A DNA stretch of 64,000 bases from Dyadobacter sp. CECT 9275 (GTDB taxonomy: Bacteria > Bacteroidota > Bacteroidia > Cytophagales > Spirosomataceae). The stretch spans positions 124,001 to 188,000 of the forward strand of contig NZ_CAJRAF010000004.1 of assembly GCF_907164905.1 (NCBI RefSeq). The letters are read 5' to 3'. The position numbers and the translations under genes were made by a program. This document shows positions 1 to 10,400 of the stretch, in pieces. The notes under the pieces are model-generated. The model saw only the letters and a list, made by a program, of their open reading frames with translations, made no database searches and had not been told where the DNA came from. Each line of letters starts with the position of its first letter. Positions within the stretch are counted from its first letter, which is position 1.

Positions 1-664
1 CCAGGTAGTGCACCATACTGGCCACCTCTTCGGCTTTGCCCATTCTTCCCGCCGGAATGCTTTGTATCAGCTGATTTTCCAGTGCTTCGTCCAGCCCGAT
101 CTTGTTCATAATCTCGGTGGCCACCGGCCCGGGACTTACGGCATTTACGCGGATTTTACGGGGCGCCAGTTCCAGCGCCGCTATTTTTACGACCGCATTA
201 ATGGCCGATTTGCTCGCCGCATACACAGAAGCGCTTTGGGGCGAAATGGTGGCGGATGTAGAGGAGAGCATGACCACCGACGCTCCCTCGTTGAGTAAAG
301 GGATAAAACGGCTCAGGGTAAAATAGGCCCCCTTGAAGTTGACGTTCATGATTTCGTCAAACTGGCTTTGTTCTGCGTCTTCAATTGTAGAGAATTTGGT
401 AATACCTGCATTGACCATCAGGATATCGATTTTGCCAAATTCTTCTCCCACCTGGCGTACAAGGTGCTCAATATCCGCCAATTTACTTTGATCTGCCACC
501 AGCCCCGTTACCCCGAGTTCTGCCGCTGCCTTTTCCACAGCGTCCTTTCTTCTCCCGGTGATGATTACGTTTGCCCCAGCTTCTTTCAGCTTTTTTGCGG
601 TGGCATAACCGATTCCGCTGTTACCACCTGTGATGACAGCAACTTTATTATTTAGTTCTTTCAT
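1..664 (-). CDS. SDR family oxidoreductase, cut by the window edge
   Basis: This gene runs off the left edge, so only about 221 N-terminal codons are present. It starts MKELNNKVAVITGG and shows the classical SDR marks: the cofactor loop TGGNSGIG at about residues 13-20, NAG in the central strand (VNAGI), the catalytic serine in MLSSTSA and the YAASK catalytic Tyr-Lys pair, followed by VNAVSPGPVATE. The family uses NAD(P)(H) to oxidise or reduce small alcohols and ketones; the substrate cannot be read from the sequence. It follows the next SDR by 17 bases on the same strand, so the two are probably co-transcribed. The family is secure, the function general. Confidence 0.85.
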   Translation of the reverse strand, partial: MKELNNKVAVITGGNSGIGYATAKKLKEAGANVIITGRRKDAVEKAAAELGVTGLVADQSKLADIEHLVRQVGEEFGKIDILMVNAGITKFSTIEDAEQSQFDEIMNVNFKGAYFTLSRFIPLLNEGASVVMLSSTSATISPQSASVYAASKSAINAVVKIAALELAPRKIRVNAVSPGPVATEIMNKIGLDEALENQLIQSIPAGRMGKAEEVASMVHYL

Positions 665-681
665 TGTCCTGCTGTCCGATG

Positions 682-1674
682 TTATAGGGTGAACCTGATT
701 CCTGTCATTTCCTCTGTAAGGTCCCACAGCCTTTTTGCGCTGGCTTCATCCAGCGAATAAGGGTTTACGCCGTGGGGATTGGAAAGATCGGCAGATAATG
801 GAGCGATGTCCGCATCCTCACAATACACACCGCCGATGTTGTTTAATAAGGGCGAAGTGGCGCACCACACTGTTGTGGCAGCACCTTGCGGCACCGTTTT
901 CAATGCAGCGGCCACTTCGGGCAGCATGTTGCCATCTGCATCCAGAAAACCCATTTTCTGAAACAGTTCGAGTGGCGCCTCCCGGCCCAGTTCCGTTCCA
1001 CCGATGGAACCCGGATGCACGGAATAGGCTCTTACGTTACTCCTGCGGGCGCGGTTGTCCAGTTCCATTGAAAAAAGGTTGACGGCTGTTTTGGACTGGC
1101 CGTAGCCCAGTAGTGTTTCATATTCCCTATGCAGGAAATTGGGGTCGTCGAAGTCAAACGGGGCAAAATGATGCCCGTGAGAAGACACATTGATCACCCT
1201 GGCACCGTTGGCGTTTTTGAGCGCAGGCCACAACCTTGCCGTAAGCTGGAACTGCGCCAGGTAATTGGTCGCCAGCTGCGACTCGATGCCGCGCTCGTCG
1301 CGGCGGAGCGGCACCCACATAATCCCGGCGTTGTTGATGAGGAAATGCAGCGGTCTGCCAGATGCCAGAAAACGGTCGGCACATGCATCGATGGAAGCAG
1401 GATTCATGAGATCCATCGGCATAATTTCTACATGCGGGATACCTTGCAGATTTTTGGTGGCCTTTTCCATATCCCTGGCCGGCACGATCACCGTGGCACC
1501 TGCCGCGGCAAGTGTCTTGGTTGTTTCCAGGCCGATGCCCGTATTGCCGCCGGTCACCATGGCGATCTTTCCTGACAGGTCGATACCCTTGATGACATCG
1601 CTGGTCGTTGATTTTGCGTGGAAGCCGGAGCCTGCTGGTTGTTGCAAAGCACCCTGATCATTGTTCTGTTCCAT
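682..1674 (-). CDS. SDR family oxidoreductase (retinol-dehydrogenase-like)
   Basis: A 330-residue SDR, longer than the classical 250 because of an N-terminal extension of about 30 residues and a C-terminal tail. The Rossmann loop TGGNTGIG lies near residues 41-48, NNAGIM near 114, a serine in NVSSHGHH and the YGQSK active-site motif near 190, followed by YSVHPGSIGGTE. This arrangement resembles the retinol dehydrogenase/WW-domain-oxidoreductase-like branch, which usually uses NADP(H). No signal peptide is visible, so it is probably cytoplasmic. It is the upstream member of a two-SDR operon. The substrate is unknown. Confidence 0.85.
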   Translation of the reverse strand: MEQNNDQGALQQPAGSGFHAKSTTSDVIKGIDLSGKIAMVTGGNTGIGLETTKTLAAAGATVIVPARDMEKATKNLQGIPHVEIMPMDLMNPASIDACADRFLASGRPLHFLINNAGIMWVPLRRDERGIESQLATNYLAQFQLTARLWPALKNANGARVINVSSHGHHFAPFDFDDPNFLHREYETLLGYGQSKTAVNLFSMELDNRARRSNVRAYSVHPGSIGGTELGREAPLELFQKMGFLDADGNMLPEVAAALKTVPQGAATTVWCATSPLLNNIGGVYCEDADIAPLSADLSNPHGVNPYSLDEASAKRLWDLTEEMTGIRFTL

Positions 1675-2101
1675 TTTTTAAGTTGTTTTGTTGGAACAAA
1701 GGTAGGGTAGCTCAACACGGGCGACTTTGTTCAAAAGTCCTAAGTTGGTTTGTTTAAAAGGCCGGCTCTTTGGATAATCTTCGATCAAGGCCGCTGATCG
1801 TGGAAGGCTGATTGCGGACCGAAGGAGAAGTGATAGGACTACTGGCCATAGCGTAATTTGCAGTGGTTCAATTGGTACGAAAAATTGGAGACGTCACACG
1901 AGTTGAATAGTCGAGAATGCATCACCCTGAGTTTATCGAAAAAATGGACCCGTGTGCCAAGGCAAGACATTATCCAAACGGTGCAATTGGGAGCATTCTT
2001 CTATAAAAGTGTTTAATAAACGAACAAGGATGCTTTGGTCGATTGAGAAACGAAAAGATTGAGTCTTCCTGACCAGCTTTTCCCGGATTTTCAAGTGTTA
2101 T
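1675..2101. other. Intergenic stretch without a recognisable gene
   Basis: About 430 bases separate the SDR pair from the aldolase gene. The part next to 1675 must hold the SDR promoter. The only open frame I noticed is about 29 codons on the plus strand starting near 1918; it has no recognisable content. I see no RNA gene, insertion sequence or convincing terminator. Confidence 0.5.
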
Positions 2102-2848
2102 TCAATGACGACTTCCTTCCTGAATTGCGTTTAAAAAACCTGACTTCAAAAACCCTATATCCGAACCGATAGCCAGACAACTGAACCCGGCTTTTTTTAG
2201 CGGTAGCACATCGTCCGCATTTCGTACCAGAATGCCCGTTTGCTTTCCATAACGGCCTGCTGAGGCAGCAATACGGGTAAGTGCTTCCTGATATGGCATC
2301 GATAACTCCTCCGAGGCAGTACTGAGCGCCAGCTGAAGATCAGAAGGCCCGACAAATAATATATCCACGCCGTCAACTGCTGCAATTGCCTCGGAATTCA
2401 TCACTCCTTCATAATCTTCGATCTGGGGAATGAATAGCGGGGAAACATGTTCGCGTGATGCCAGTGCGCTGGCCAGTCCGTAACCGAACACCCTCGCTGA
2501 ACCCGAATATCCCCGCGTACCACCTGGCGGATACCGCATGGCCTTAATACATTGCTTAGCCTGTTCAGCGCAGCTTACGTGGGGAAGCATTATTCCAGAA
2601 GCACCCCAGTCCAGCACTCTGGCGATTACTGCAGGCTCAAAACTGCCCACACGGACAATAAGGTTCAGGTTGTGTCTCTTCGCGGACTGCAAACTGGCCA
2701 GCAATCCTGCGTCTGTAAGACATCCATGCTCCATATCCAGCAAAAGCCAGTCGAAACCGCACTCAGAAGCAAGCTCCGCCACTACGGGCGACCCACTAGA
2801 AAGCCAGGTACCGATCCCCAGACGGCGGTTCGGGTTATTATCATTCAT
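2102..2848 (-). CDS. HpcH/HpaI-type aldolase
   Basis: A 248-residue class II (metal-dependent) aldolase of the HpcH/HpaI/citrate-lyase-beta family, a TIM barrel that cleaves 2-keto-3-deoxy sugar acids or related compounds to pyruvate and an aldehyde. Visible signatures are LLLDMEHG near residue 36, GIMLPHV near 85, the RYPPGGTRGYSG loop near 105 and VDILFVGPSDL near 160. The last resembles the substrate loop of 2-keto-3-deoxy-L-rhamnonate aldolase. Its start overlaps the stop of the kinase gene upstream by four bases, so translation is probably coupled. As the last gene of a SusC/SusD operon it probably does the final carbon-carbon cleavage of the imported compound. The exact substrate is not readable. 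Confidence 0.85.
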   Translation of the reverse strand: MNDNNPNRRLGIGTWLSSGSPVVAELASECGFDWLLLDMEHGCLTDAGLLASLQSAKRHNLNLIVRVGSFEPAVIARVLDWGASGIMLPHVSCAEQAKQCIKAMRYPPGGTRGYSGSARVFGYGLASALASREHVSPLFIPQIEDYEGVMNSEAIAAVDGVDILFVGPSDLQLALSTASEELSMPYQEALTRIAASAGRYGKQTGILVRNADDVLPLKKAGFSCLAIGSDIGFLKSGFLNAIQEGSRH

Positions 2849-3939
2849 AAATCTCTGATTTGTTTTTTATTCTCCAACCCTTTGCAGGCCAGCCAGATCC
2901 GTTGTTTTGTAAAATCCCTTAATGTGGCACCCGATGAACCCGTACCAATCAGAAAAAAATCTGATTCCTTTTCGAAGTAATCCGCGCCAACACGGATCAC
3001 CGCCTTGACGATCATATTCCGAAGCAGATGCAGCCAGAACCTCGGCAAGAAATCTTCGGGCAAGGGGGCAACCGATTCGTATCCGTCCAAAGCAGCCCGT
3101 ACAACTTCACCCGAATGAAAACAGGCCAGCAGGGAAAGGTCGTCGGTAGCGTCACCGCTGATGGTGTCGTCCCAGTCGATAAATGCCTTAATTTCCTCCG
3201 CTTCGCCCAGCATGTTCCATAACGCCAGATCTTTATGAACGAGACACCCCTGCGCTATATCCAGGTAATGCTGATGATCAAAAACCAGCTTTTGTATTTT
3301 GTCGGATTCGGCCTGGCTCAGGAATTTTCTCAAGACCAGAAAATCGAGATGCTTTTCCCAGTTTAATAAAAAATAGTCCCGATATGTTTTGTGCAGGCCC
3401 ACCAGCGCATTTTCGGAACGCAATTTTTCAGGATCGAACGGCCCGAATCCGGAAGGTTGAACCGACTGCCACCGGGCCACATTTTCACCCACCGCACGCG
3501 CAATCAGGGTAATATTCAGTTTACCCAGCTTGAATAGCGCATTGAGATCTGGGTATTTCAGATATTCGAGGATCTGGTAGGCGAAAGGCACCTCTGCACG
3601 TGTGGCATCGACCTCGAGTACCGCCGGTACCGGGATCCCCAGGGCCCTGATTTCCCTAAGCACATGTGCTTCAATTTCCATAAAATCGTCTCCTTCGGGC
3701 CCGTTCTCCAATCGCACAAAAATGGCGACCCCTTCGGCACTGGCCAGAAAGGTTAAGTGATTTCCCTGCCCTGTGGCTGGCACGAGCTGCACAAGATCTA
3801 TACCGAAATACCTGATCAGCCGTGGAAGCAGCAGCGCCTGCACTTCTTTCACATCCATGGCTTCATGTTGATCTTTCAGTGCAAAAAACGCAGAAGGACG
3901 ATCACATTTCCAGTAGTATATATCCTGACGATTGGTCAT
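2845..3939 (-). CDS. APH-fold phosphotransferase (small-molecule kinase)
   Basis: A 364-residue protein of the aminoglycoside phosphotransferase/choline kinase superfamily. The Brenner-type catalytic motif reads VHKDLALWNML near residue 235, giving the catalytic Asp and metal-binding Asn, followed by the second metal-site motif FIDWDD near 255. The N-terminal lobe contains FVRLENGPEGDD. There is no signal peptide. Family members phosphorylate sugars, choline, methylthioribose or antibiotics. Because it overlaps an aldolase gene and sits in a SusC/SusD operon, a catabolic sugar or sugar-acid kinase is much more likely than antibiotic resistance. That role is inferred from context. Confidence 0.75.
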   Translation of the reverse strand: MTNRQDIYYWKCDRPSAFFALKDQHEAMDVKEVQALLLPRLIRYFGIDLVQLVPATGQGNHLTFLASAEGVAIFVRLENGPEGDDFMEIEAHVLREIRALGIPVPAVLEVDATRAEVPFAYQILEYLKYPDLNALFKLGKLNITLIARAVGENVARWQSVQPSGFGPFDPEKLRSENALVGLHKTYRDYFLLNWEKHLDFLVLRKFLSQAESDKIQKLVFDHQHYLDIAQGCLVHKDLALWNMLGEAEEIKAFIDWDDTISGDATDDLSLLACFHSGEVVRAALDGYESVAPLPEDFLPRFWLHLLRNMIVKAVIRVGADYFEKESDFFLIGTGSSGATLRDFTKQRIWLACKGLENKKQIRDL

Positions 3940-4045
3940 GAGGGGTCGAGAAAACGCAGTAAGGTGAAACCGGAATTAAAGCTTCGAAAATGCGGCATAG
4001 GTTCGTTATGACACCGGTTTTGTAGAAACGTATGGTAGAGTGCAG

Positions 4046-5977
4046 TCATTTGTAGCCAAATTCTTTCAAAAGGCTCGCAACGGTTCCGAGCGAAGGCACA
4101 GCAGGGTTCTTGCCGGTGGGGTCGGCTTTGAAAAGCGAATCTTCAAACTCGTATAGCAGGATACCGCCGATCAGGTCATCCTTTTCAATTTCATTGAAAA
4201 ACCCTGCATTCAACTCCTTGCCCTGCTGAATGTATGCATGCACCCATACTCTTTTGTTCTGGCGCTTTGCGTACTGCTTTATCTGGGCTCCAAGTGCAGT
4301 TCTGTAGTTATTGTGGTAATAATGTTTCAGCGTAACTTCATCAGCCAGATCGACCACTTTTTTCCAATCCAGCAGAATTTTTGGCATGGCCCAGAATCCA
4401 AGTTCATTAAAATCGTCGCTTAACACCGGTGCCTCGTGCGCATGGCGGAGGTGGACCTGAATCTTCTTTCCTTTTTGGTGAATAACCGCTGCCGCTTCTA
4501 CCAGAAAGGAATAGAAATAATCACCTCTGATTTTCATGATTTTGAGCGGATCGGCTTTCTGTTTCAAAATATCAACTCCATACAGCTCCTTGTATTTTTT
4601 GACAATGGGCTCATTGTAGCCATATTGGGTATAGTCCGTAACCATACCAGAATGGTTTTGAAGTCGGATATCAACCCCGTCAAAGCCCATGTCGACGGCC
4701 CGTTTGACCTGATCGAGCCAGTAATTTCTCACCTCGGGATAGGCCTCGCAAAGTGTGCCTTTCATATGCGTGCGCTTGCCTCTTGCAATTCCGTACACCG
4801 GATTGTCCGTCCAGCCATCGCCCCAGAATCCTGCCCCATGCCATTCAAACTCAAAACCCCAGTCCGCAAAGGATTTCCTGGCTGCGTCGCCCATCACAGG
4901 CTGTTTTTCAAGACCCCATTCCCTTTCACCGTACGGTTTTTCTTTTTCCACTGCACTCATGGTTGCTCTCGCATGCAGACTTATTGTTACCGGAATTTCA
5001 CCCGAGCTACTATATGCCTTGATCATCGAGTACGGAATGGTGTACAACTTTCCGGCCTTTTCCAGGGTAACGGCCATATAGGGATGTTCGCTTGTGATGT
5101 TCAGTCCTTTGATACGTACAACCAGGTGCCTTTTTGCCGAAGCTATCAAATTATCATTCGCATCAGATACGTTTCGCTGTTCGATTTTAGTTTGTACCTG
5201 AAAACCCTTGTCCAGCTTTTGATACTGACCGTTTTCCCGGCTCGTCCATACGCCGACTTCCGGAATTTGTACCTGATCGTCTTTAACCCCTTCATATTTA
5301 AAAAACTGGTCTGCCGCAGTTTTATTCGTAAAAGCATCCAGGCAAAACGCAATCTCGAGCTCTTTGACAGGCTCATTGAGTCGGGCCAGAACGGAGTCCG
5401 GAAGGGGTTTTCTCATTACCCGCAGCTCCGGTCTTTTTGACAACAAATTATCAAAATACACATGCTGTCCGCCGACTGTCTCAATTTGGGCAAGACTTAG
5501 GGGCGCTTTTGCGCCGTGCGGGATCGTACTTCCCGTACCGGACTCATATGGTTTGATAATGGCCCAGGCCTGCAGCCCAGCCTTTTTTGCTTCGTTGAGA
5601 TAGACCCAGTTCGGATCGCCAAGCTTCAATATCGATTCGAGTGTACGGTTGCCAGTCTTTTTATCCAGGGGCACAGGTACAATGCCGGGATCGGAAAATG
5701 CGGGGTAGCCGGGATTACATAAAACCATATAGACCCTATCGAAGCCCAGCCTTTTAATTTCCTGAATCTCAGCGCGAACACTATCTACGTCGTGCATACG
5801 CCTGAGCTGGGGCTGAATGTCAATCACCGGTGCAATCGCCTTTCCTTTCCTGGTTAGCTTCAATACACTTTTCGCGGGAATGCGCTCATTCGCTTCATCC
5901 TTCATTGTATTGGAAATCAATAACAAAGACGAAATCGCCAGTGATAATAATGTAACTAATTTTTTATTATGTGTCAT
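4046..5977 (-). CDS. Secreted TIM-barrel glycoside-hydrolase-like protein
   Basis: A 643-residue protein with an N-terminal hydrophobic export segment (residues 8-22, LVTLLSLAISSLLLI). The body reads like a TIM-barrel glycosidase of the GH10-like/DUF kind: RLGFDRVYMVLCNP near residue 74, LQAWAIIKPY near 140, GFDGVDIRLQNHSG near 430, KIQVHLRHAHE near 515 and VWVHAYIQQG near 590. The last segment, ILLYEFED, could carry an acidic catalytic residue. I cannot assign a numbered family or the catalytic pair. It lies between SusD and the kinase on the same strand, so it probably acts at the surface or in the periplasm on the ligand of this SusC/SusD pair. Confidence 0.6.
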   Translation of the reverse strand: MTHNKKLVTLLSLAISSLLLISNTMKDEANERIPAKSVLKLTRKGKAIAPVIDIQPQLRRMHDVDSVRAEIQEIKRLGFDRVYMVLCNPGYPAFSDPGIVPVPLDKKTGNRTLESILKLGDPNWVYLNEAKKAGLQAWAIIKPYESGTGSTIPHGAKAPLSLAQIETVGGQHVYFDNLLSKRPELRVMRKPLPDSVLARLNEPVKELEIAFCLDAFTNKTAADQFFKYEGVKDDQVQIPEVGVWTSRENGQYQKLDKGFQVQTKIEQRNVSDANDNLIASAKRHLVVRIKGLNITSEHPYMAVTLEKAGKLYTIPYSMIKAYSSSGEIPVTISLHARATMSAVEKEKPYGEREWGLEKQPVMGDAARKSFADWGFEFEWHGAGFWGDGWTDNPVYGIARGKRTHMKGTLCEAYPEVRNYWLDQVKRAVDMGFDGVDIRLQNHSGMVTDYTQYGYNEPIVKKYKELYGVDILKQKADPLKIMKIRGDYFYSFLVEAAAVIHQKGKKIQVHLRHAHEAPVLSDDFNELGFWAMPKILLDWKKVVDLADEVTLKHYYHNNYRTALGAQIKQYAKRQNKRVWVHAYIQQGKELNAGFFNEIEKDDLIGGILLYEFEDSLFKADPTGKNPAVPSLGTVASLLKEFGYK

Positions 5978-6029
5978 AAACCTGTTTGTTGTTCATTCCT
6001 GGTTAACCCCGTAAGCCGGTCAGTTTTAC

Positions 6030-7463
6030 TCAAAATCCTTTGTTCTGTTTAAGTCTGGGATCAATATCAATTTCCCGCAATGGAATTGGCATGATCAGCT
6101 CATGATCCTGAACGGTATAGCTCAATCCAACATCTTTGAAATACTTGTTCAGTACCTCTTTGGCACGCTCCGTACGGACCAGATCAAACCAGCGGTGGCC
6201 CTCCAGCAGGAACTCGACCCGCCTTTCTCTTTCCATCGCCAGCGCAAAAGCTGCTTTTGACAAGCCTGCCAGCGCAGACAACCCTGCGCGAGCCCTTACC
6301 TGATTGATATAAACATAAGCTCCGTCCGTATTACCCGTTTCGTTCAGAGCCTCTGCGTACATGAGCAGAACATCGGCATAACGCAGAGACGTGAAATTGA
6401 CACCGCCGTCTCCTACAAGGCCTGTGGTGAAATCTACGAATTTCAACCCGTGGATTTCTTTTTCATATTTCCCGGACACCAGGCGAACCGTATCTCCGAT
6501 TGAAATTTTCCTTCTTGCATCACCCGGTTCATAGGCATTGGCCACCTGAGGCGTGGGAATGAGCCTTCCGGATCCCTGCATATTTCCCGGAAACATCCCA
6601 AGGTCAAATCGTGAGGGAGAGAATATGGTAGAAAATGAGTTGCCTTCTCCAACGTTTCCCGACAGGTATTTTATTTCAAAAATAGACTCGGGAAGGTCAT
6701 CGTTATTGATTGTAAACAATTTGCGATAATCCGTACTAAGCGAATACAGCTTCATGTCCACCACTTCTTTCAAAACATCCCTGGCTTTGTCATATTGCTT
6801 TGTGGTCAGGTACACTTTACCCAGCAGCGTTTTGGCTGCTCCGGCAGAAGCGCGGGATTTGCTGGTATTGTTGATACCGGAAAGCAGAGTAGCCGCCTCA
6901 GCCAGGTCCTGAATGATCATATTGTAAACCTCACTAGTCGGTTTCCGGGACATATCAAAAGACATGATCTCATTGGGACTCCTGAATGCAACGGGCACAA
7001 TGGGGAGCTCTCCGAATATCCTGACCAGATAAAAATAATTGTAAGCCCGAAGGAACAGCGACTCCCCTCTGTATTGCTTGTGCTGGGCGTCAGCGAGTTT
7101 TACTTCATCCAGCCTGGTCAGTAAGTTATTGGAATTGGAAATCGTGGAGAAGCAACTCGTCCAGATACTTCCCAGAATGGCGTTCGATGCAGACAGATTC
7201 AATTCGTCAAATTCCGCTTCGGCCTGTGTGGGAGACGACCATTCAATCCGGGCGTTATCTGTTGTCAACTCTCCGACATTGAGAAGCGGGCCATTGTGTA
7301 TGGATTGAAGGTTGGCATAGTTACCCGTCAGGGCTGTTTCAAAATCTTTCGCCGTTTTATAAAATGCCTTCTCGTTGATCTGAAACTCAGGCTGAAGATC
7401 CAGAAAATCGGAACAGGAGGACAGCAAGCCGGCCATGAATATGGATAGGAAGTATTTTTTCAT
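6030..7463 (-). CDS. SusD/RagB-type outer-membrane lipoprotein
   Basis: A 477-residue nutrient-binding lipoprotein. The lipobox is in GLLSSCSDFLDLQPE, with Cys near residue 17, followed by the usual SusD start. TPR-like segments such as RGESLFLRAYNYFYLVRIFGELPIV near residue 130 and RYADVLLMYAEALNETG near 365 are typical, as is the C-terminal RRVEFLLEGHRWFDLVRT. It caps the SusC barrel encoded 18 bases upstream and captures the ligand at the cell surface. It is the second gene of the operon running from 10775 to 2102. Confidence 0.93.
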   Translation of the reverse strand: MKKYFLSIFMAGLLSSCSDFLDLQPEFQINEKAFYKTAKDFETALTGNYANLQSIHNGPLLNVGELTTDNARIEWSSPTQAEAEFDELNLSASNAILGSIWTSCFSTISNSNNLLTRLDEVKLADAQHKQYRGESLFLRAYNYFYLVRIFGELPIVPVAFRSPNEIMSFDMSRKPTSEVYNMIIQDLAEAATLLSGINNTSKSRASAGAAKTLLGKVYLTTKQYDKARDVLKEVVDMKLYSLSTDYRKLFTINNDDLPESIFEIKYLSGNVGEGNSFSTIFSPSRFDLGMFPGNMQGSGRLIPTPQVANAYEPGDARRKISIGDTVRLVSGKYEKEIHGLKFVDFTTGLVGDGGVNFTSLRYADVLLMYAEALNETGNTDGAYVYINQVRARAGLSALAGLSKAAFALAMERERRVEFLLEGHRWFDLVRTERAKEVLNKYFKDVGLSYTVQDHELIMPIPLREIDIDPRLKQNKGF

Positions 7464-7481
7464 CGTTCTGTTTTTTGGCGG

Positions 7482-10400
7482 TTAAAAAGAAAACTTGATC
7501 CCTAGCGTGTAGGTACGTGGCAAGGGATAATTGAGATAATCGATTCCCGCATTGACAATGTTATCACCGGCAACACTGGATTCAGGATCATAGCCAGGAT
7601 ATTTGGTAAAAGTGAAGAGGTTGGCCGCGTTCAGGTATACGTTCAGATTGCTCAGGTGCAGACGGGAGGCCGCTTCTTTCGGCAGATCATAACTCAGGTT
7701 CACGTTCCTTATTCTTGCGAAAGAATTATCAAACAGATAGCGCGATACGGTACCTCCTGAACTGGTGGCATAACCATTTCTGACAGCCCTGGGTATGATA
7801 CCGTTGCCAGGATTAGCTTCTGACCGCCAGCGCTGGTCTTCAATCTGAAGCGCGTTCTGAACTCCGCCTGACCCTAGCAAAGTGGTTTCCAGAAACGTAT
7901 AGGCACCCTGTGAGCCTACGACCGCCACATTCAGGTTCAGGTTTCTCCAGGCGAAATTGTTGTCAAAACCCCAGGTGAAGTCGGGCCAGGGACTACCCAT
8001 GATCTTCCGGTCGTTCTGGTTGATTACGCCATCACCATTCACATCCTCAAATTTAAGATCCCCCGCCTGGGTCTTCGGATGCTGCAGCGCGGCCCCGTCA
8101 AGCTCCTTACTGGTCATGAATACGCCCAAGGTATTGAGCAGATAGAAGCTGGAGACCGGTGAGCCCACTTGCGTGATCTGGTAAGCCGAATTGGCAATCC
8201 TGCCACCTTCCGTGGCAAGCCTGAGTACCTTATTTCTATTGGCACTCAACGTAATATTGCTGTTCCATTCAAATCTTTTGAATCTCAGGTTGATCGTCCT
8301 CAAACCAATCTCCATGCCTTTGTTCCGGATATCACCGATGTTCTGCGTGGAGCTGCTGAATCCCGACGCAGCAGGTAACTGCACAGCCAGCAGCAGGTCT
8401 GTTTTCAGATCACGGTAGACATCGAAGGTTAGCGCTATCCGGTCGGCAAATAAGCCCAGGTCAAGTCCCAGGTTCGTTTGTCGGGATTTTTCCCAAGTGA
8501 GATCGTCATTGGATAAGCTGCTTGGCACCAGACCGGGCTTCAATGCATTGTTCTCTACATACCTTGTCCCTGAAAGCAATCCGATGTGCGTGTAATTCCC
8601 GATCTGGTTGTTACCCGAAATTCCGTAACTGGCTCTTAGTTTCAGATTACTGATAAACTTGATGTTCTTCATGAAATTCTCTTCCGAGATGTTGTATCCG
8701 ACTGAAACAGAAGGGAAAACACCCCATTTGTTATTACCCCCGAAACGTGAACTTCCGTCCCGCCGTACGGTGGCCGTAAACAAATACTTGCTTGCAAAAG
8801 AGTAATTCACACGCGCCATCATCGAAAGCAGCGACCACTCGCTGTTGAAGTGTGTTCCGGCATTCACGATACCGGCCGACAGGTACTCCACATACTCCGA
8901 AGGGAAATCCGATGCCCCGGCCGACAGACGCTCAACACTGTTTTTTTGCGCCGTAAAGCCTCCAACTGCGTTTACAAAATGTTTTCCCTGGAAAACCTTC
9001 GCGTAAGTAAGGGTATTTTCGTTGAGCCAGTCGAGCGATTCTGTTTTTGTCACACCTGCCGTTGCAGGATAATTCAGACTTGTGAAATTGGGCACCGCCG
9101 ACGACCTCCACAACCTGATGGTGTTTGCTCCAAAATTGACACCGATCGAGCTTTTGAAAACCAAATCATCCGTAAGGGCTACCTCCAGAAAATTGTTGGT
9201 AAAAATATTCATCGTTTTACGCCTGTCCTGCGTGCCGTCGCTCACAGCCAGCACATTGGCCAGAAAACCCAGCCCATCGGTCACATCAGCCTGATTGAAA
9301 TAATAATTTCCGTTCTGATCGTACACAGGTATGGTCGGGGACGCCGATAAAACATTGGTTAAAAGTCCACCCTGCCCGTAGTGCGATTCGGTGTTGGCGA
9401 ATCTGCCGAAACCATACGATCCCGAGGTGGATGTTCCGATTTTCACCCGCTTCGTTACCTGTGCATCAACATTCACCCTTAGATTAAACCGGTTGTAATC
9501 AGAATTGATAATGATACCCTCCTGGGAAAAATATCCTCCTGAAATGAAAAACTTCGTCTTGTCGTTACCACCTGTCGATGACAGCTGTACGTTCCGCACA
9601 GGCGCCACCCGGAAGAGCACATCCTGCCAGTCTGTATCCGTTGTCAGTGATGCCGGATTTCTGAACTCAGGCCTTACCCGTGTAGCCGCTGAGCGCACTT
9701 CGTTGGGATCATTCACCGACCCACCTTCATAGGCGCGTGCGTTGTCACGTGCATCCACGAAGTACTCGGCATACTGGCGTGCGTTCAAAAGTTTGAGCTT
9801 ATTAGCCACTTCCTGAAAACCATAGGAGGCATCGACACTGATCTGCGATTTGCTGCCTGAGCCTCTCTTGGTGGTAATGATAACGACCCCATTTGCTCCT
9901 CTCGAACCATAAATGGCTGTTGCAGAAGCATCTTTCAGCACTTCAATCGATTCAATATCAGAAGGATTGATAGAAGAAAGCGGATTCACACGGTTTGCTG
10001 TATTGCCCGCCATACCGGCCGAAGAAAAAGATGATCCGCCATAACTGCGCATATCCGAACCGCCACCGCCAGACCCGATCGCGAAACCATCAATCACGTA
10101 CAATGGCTGCGTGCCACCGGTTATGGAGCTCACACCGCGGATCAGGATATTGACATTTCCACCCGGTGCGCCGGTCGTCTGACTGATCTGAACACCGGGA
10201 ACCTTCCCCTGAAGCATCTGATCAAAACTTCCGGTGGACGGCTGCAAAAATTTATCGCTTGTAATCCTTACGATTGAGCCGGTCAGGTCCTTTTTACGCT
10301 GACTTCCGTATCCTACCACCACCACTTCGTCCAACGCATTCTGGCTGCCCTTTAACCGGATTTCAATGGTTTTTTGCCCGGATAATTCCACCGTCTGCGA

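Noticed and set aside
2845..3939. Aminoglycoside resistance gene
   Set aside because: The fold is shared with sugar and choline kinases; coupling to an aldolase in a nutrient operon argues for catabolism.
4436..5440. Open frame of 334 codons on the plus strand
   Set aside because: It lies wholly antisense to the secreted hydrolase-like gene; the residues have no family pattern (many Phe, Arg, His, Cys), as expected for a shadow frame.
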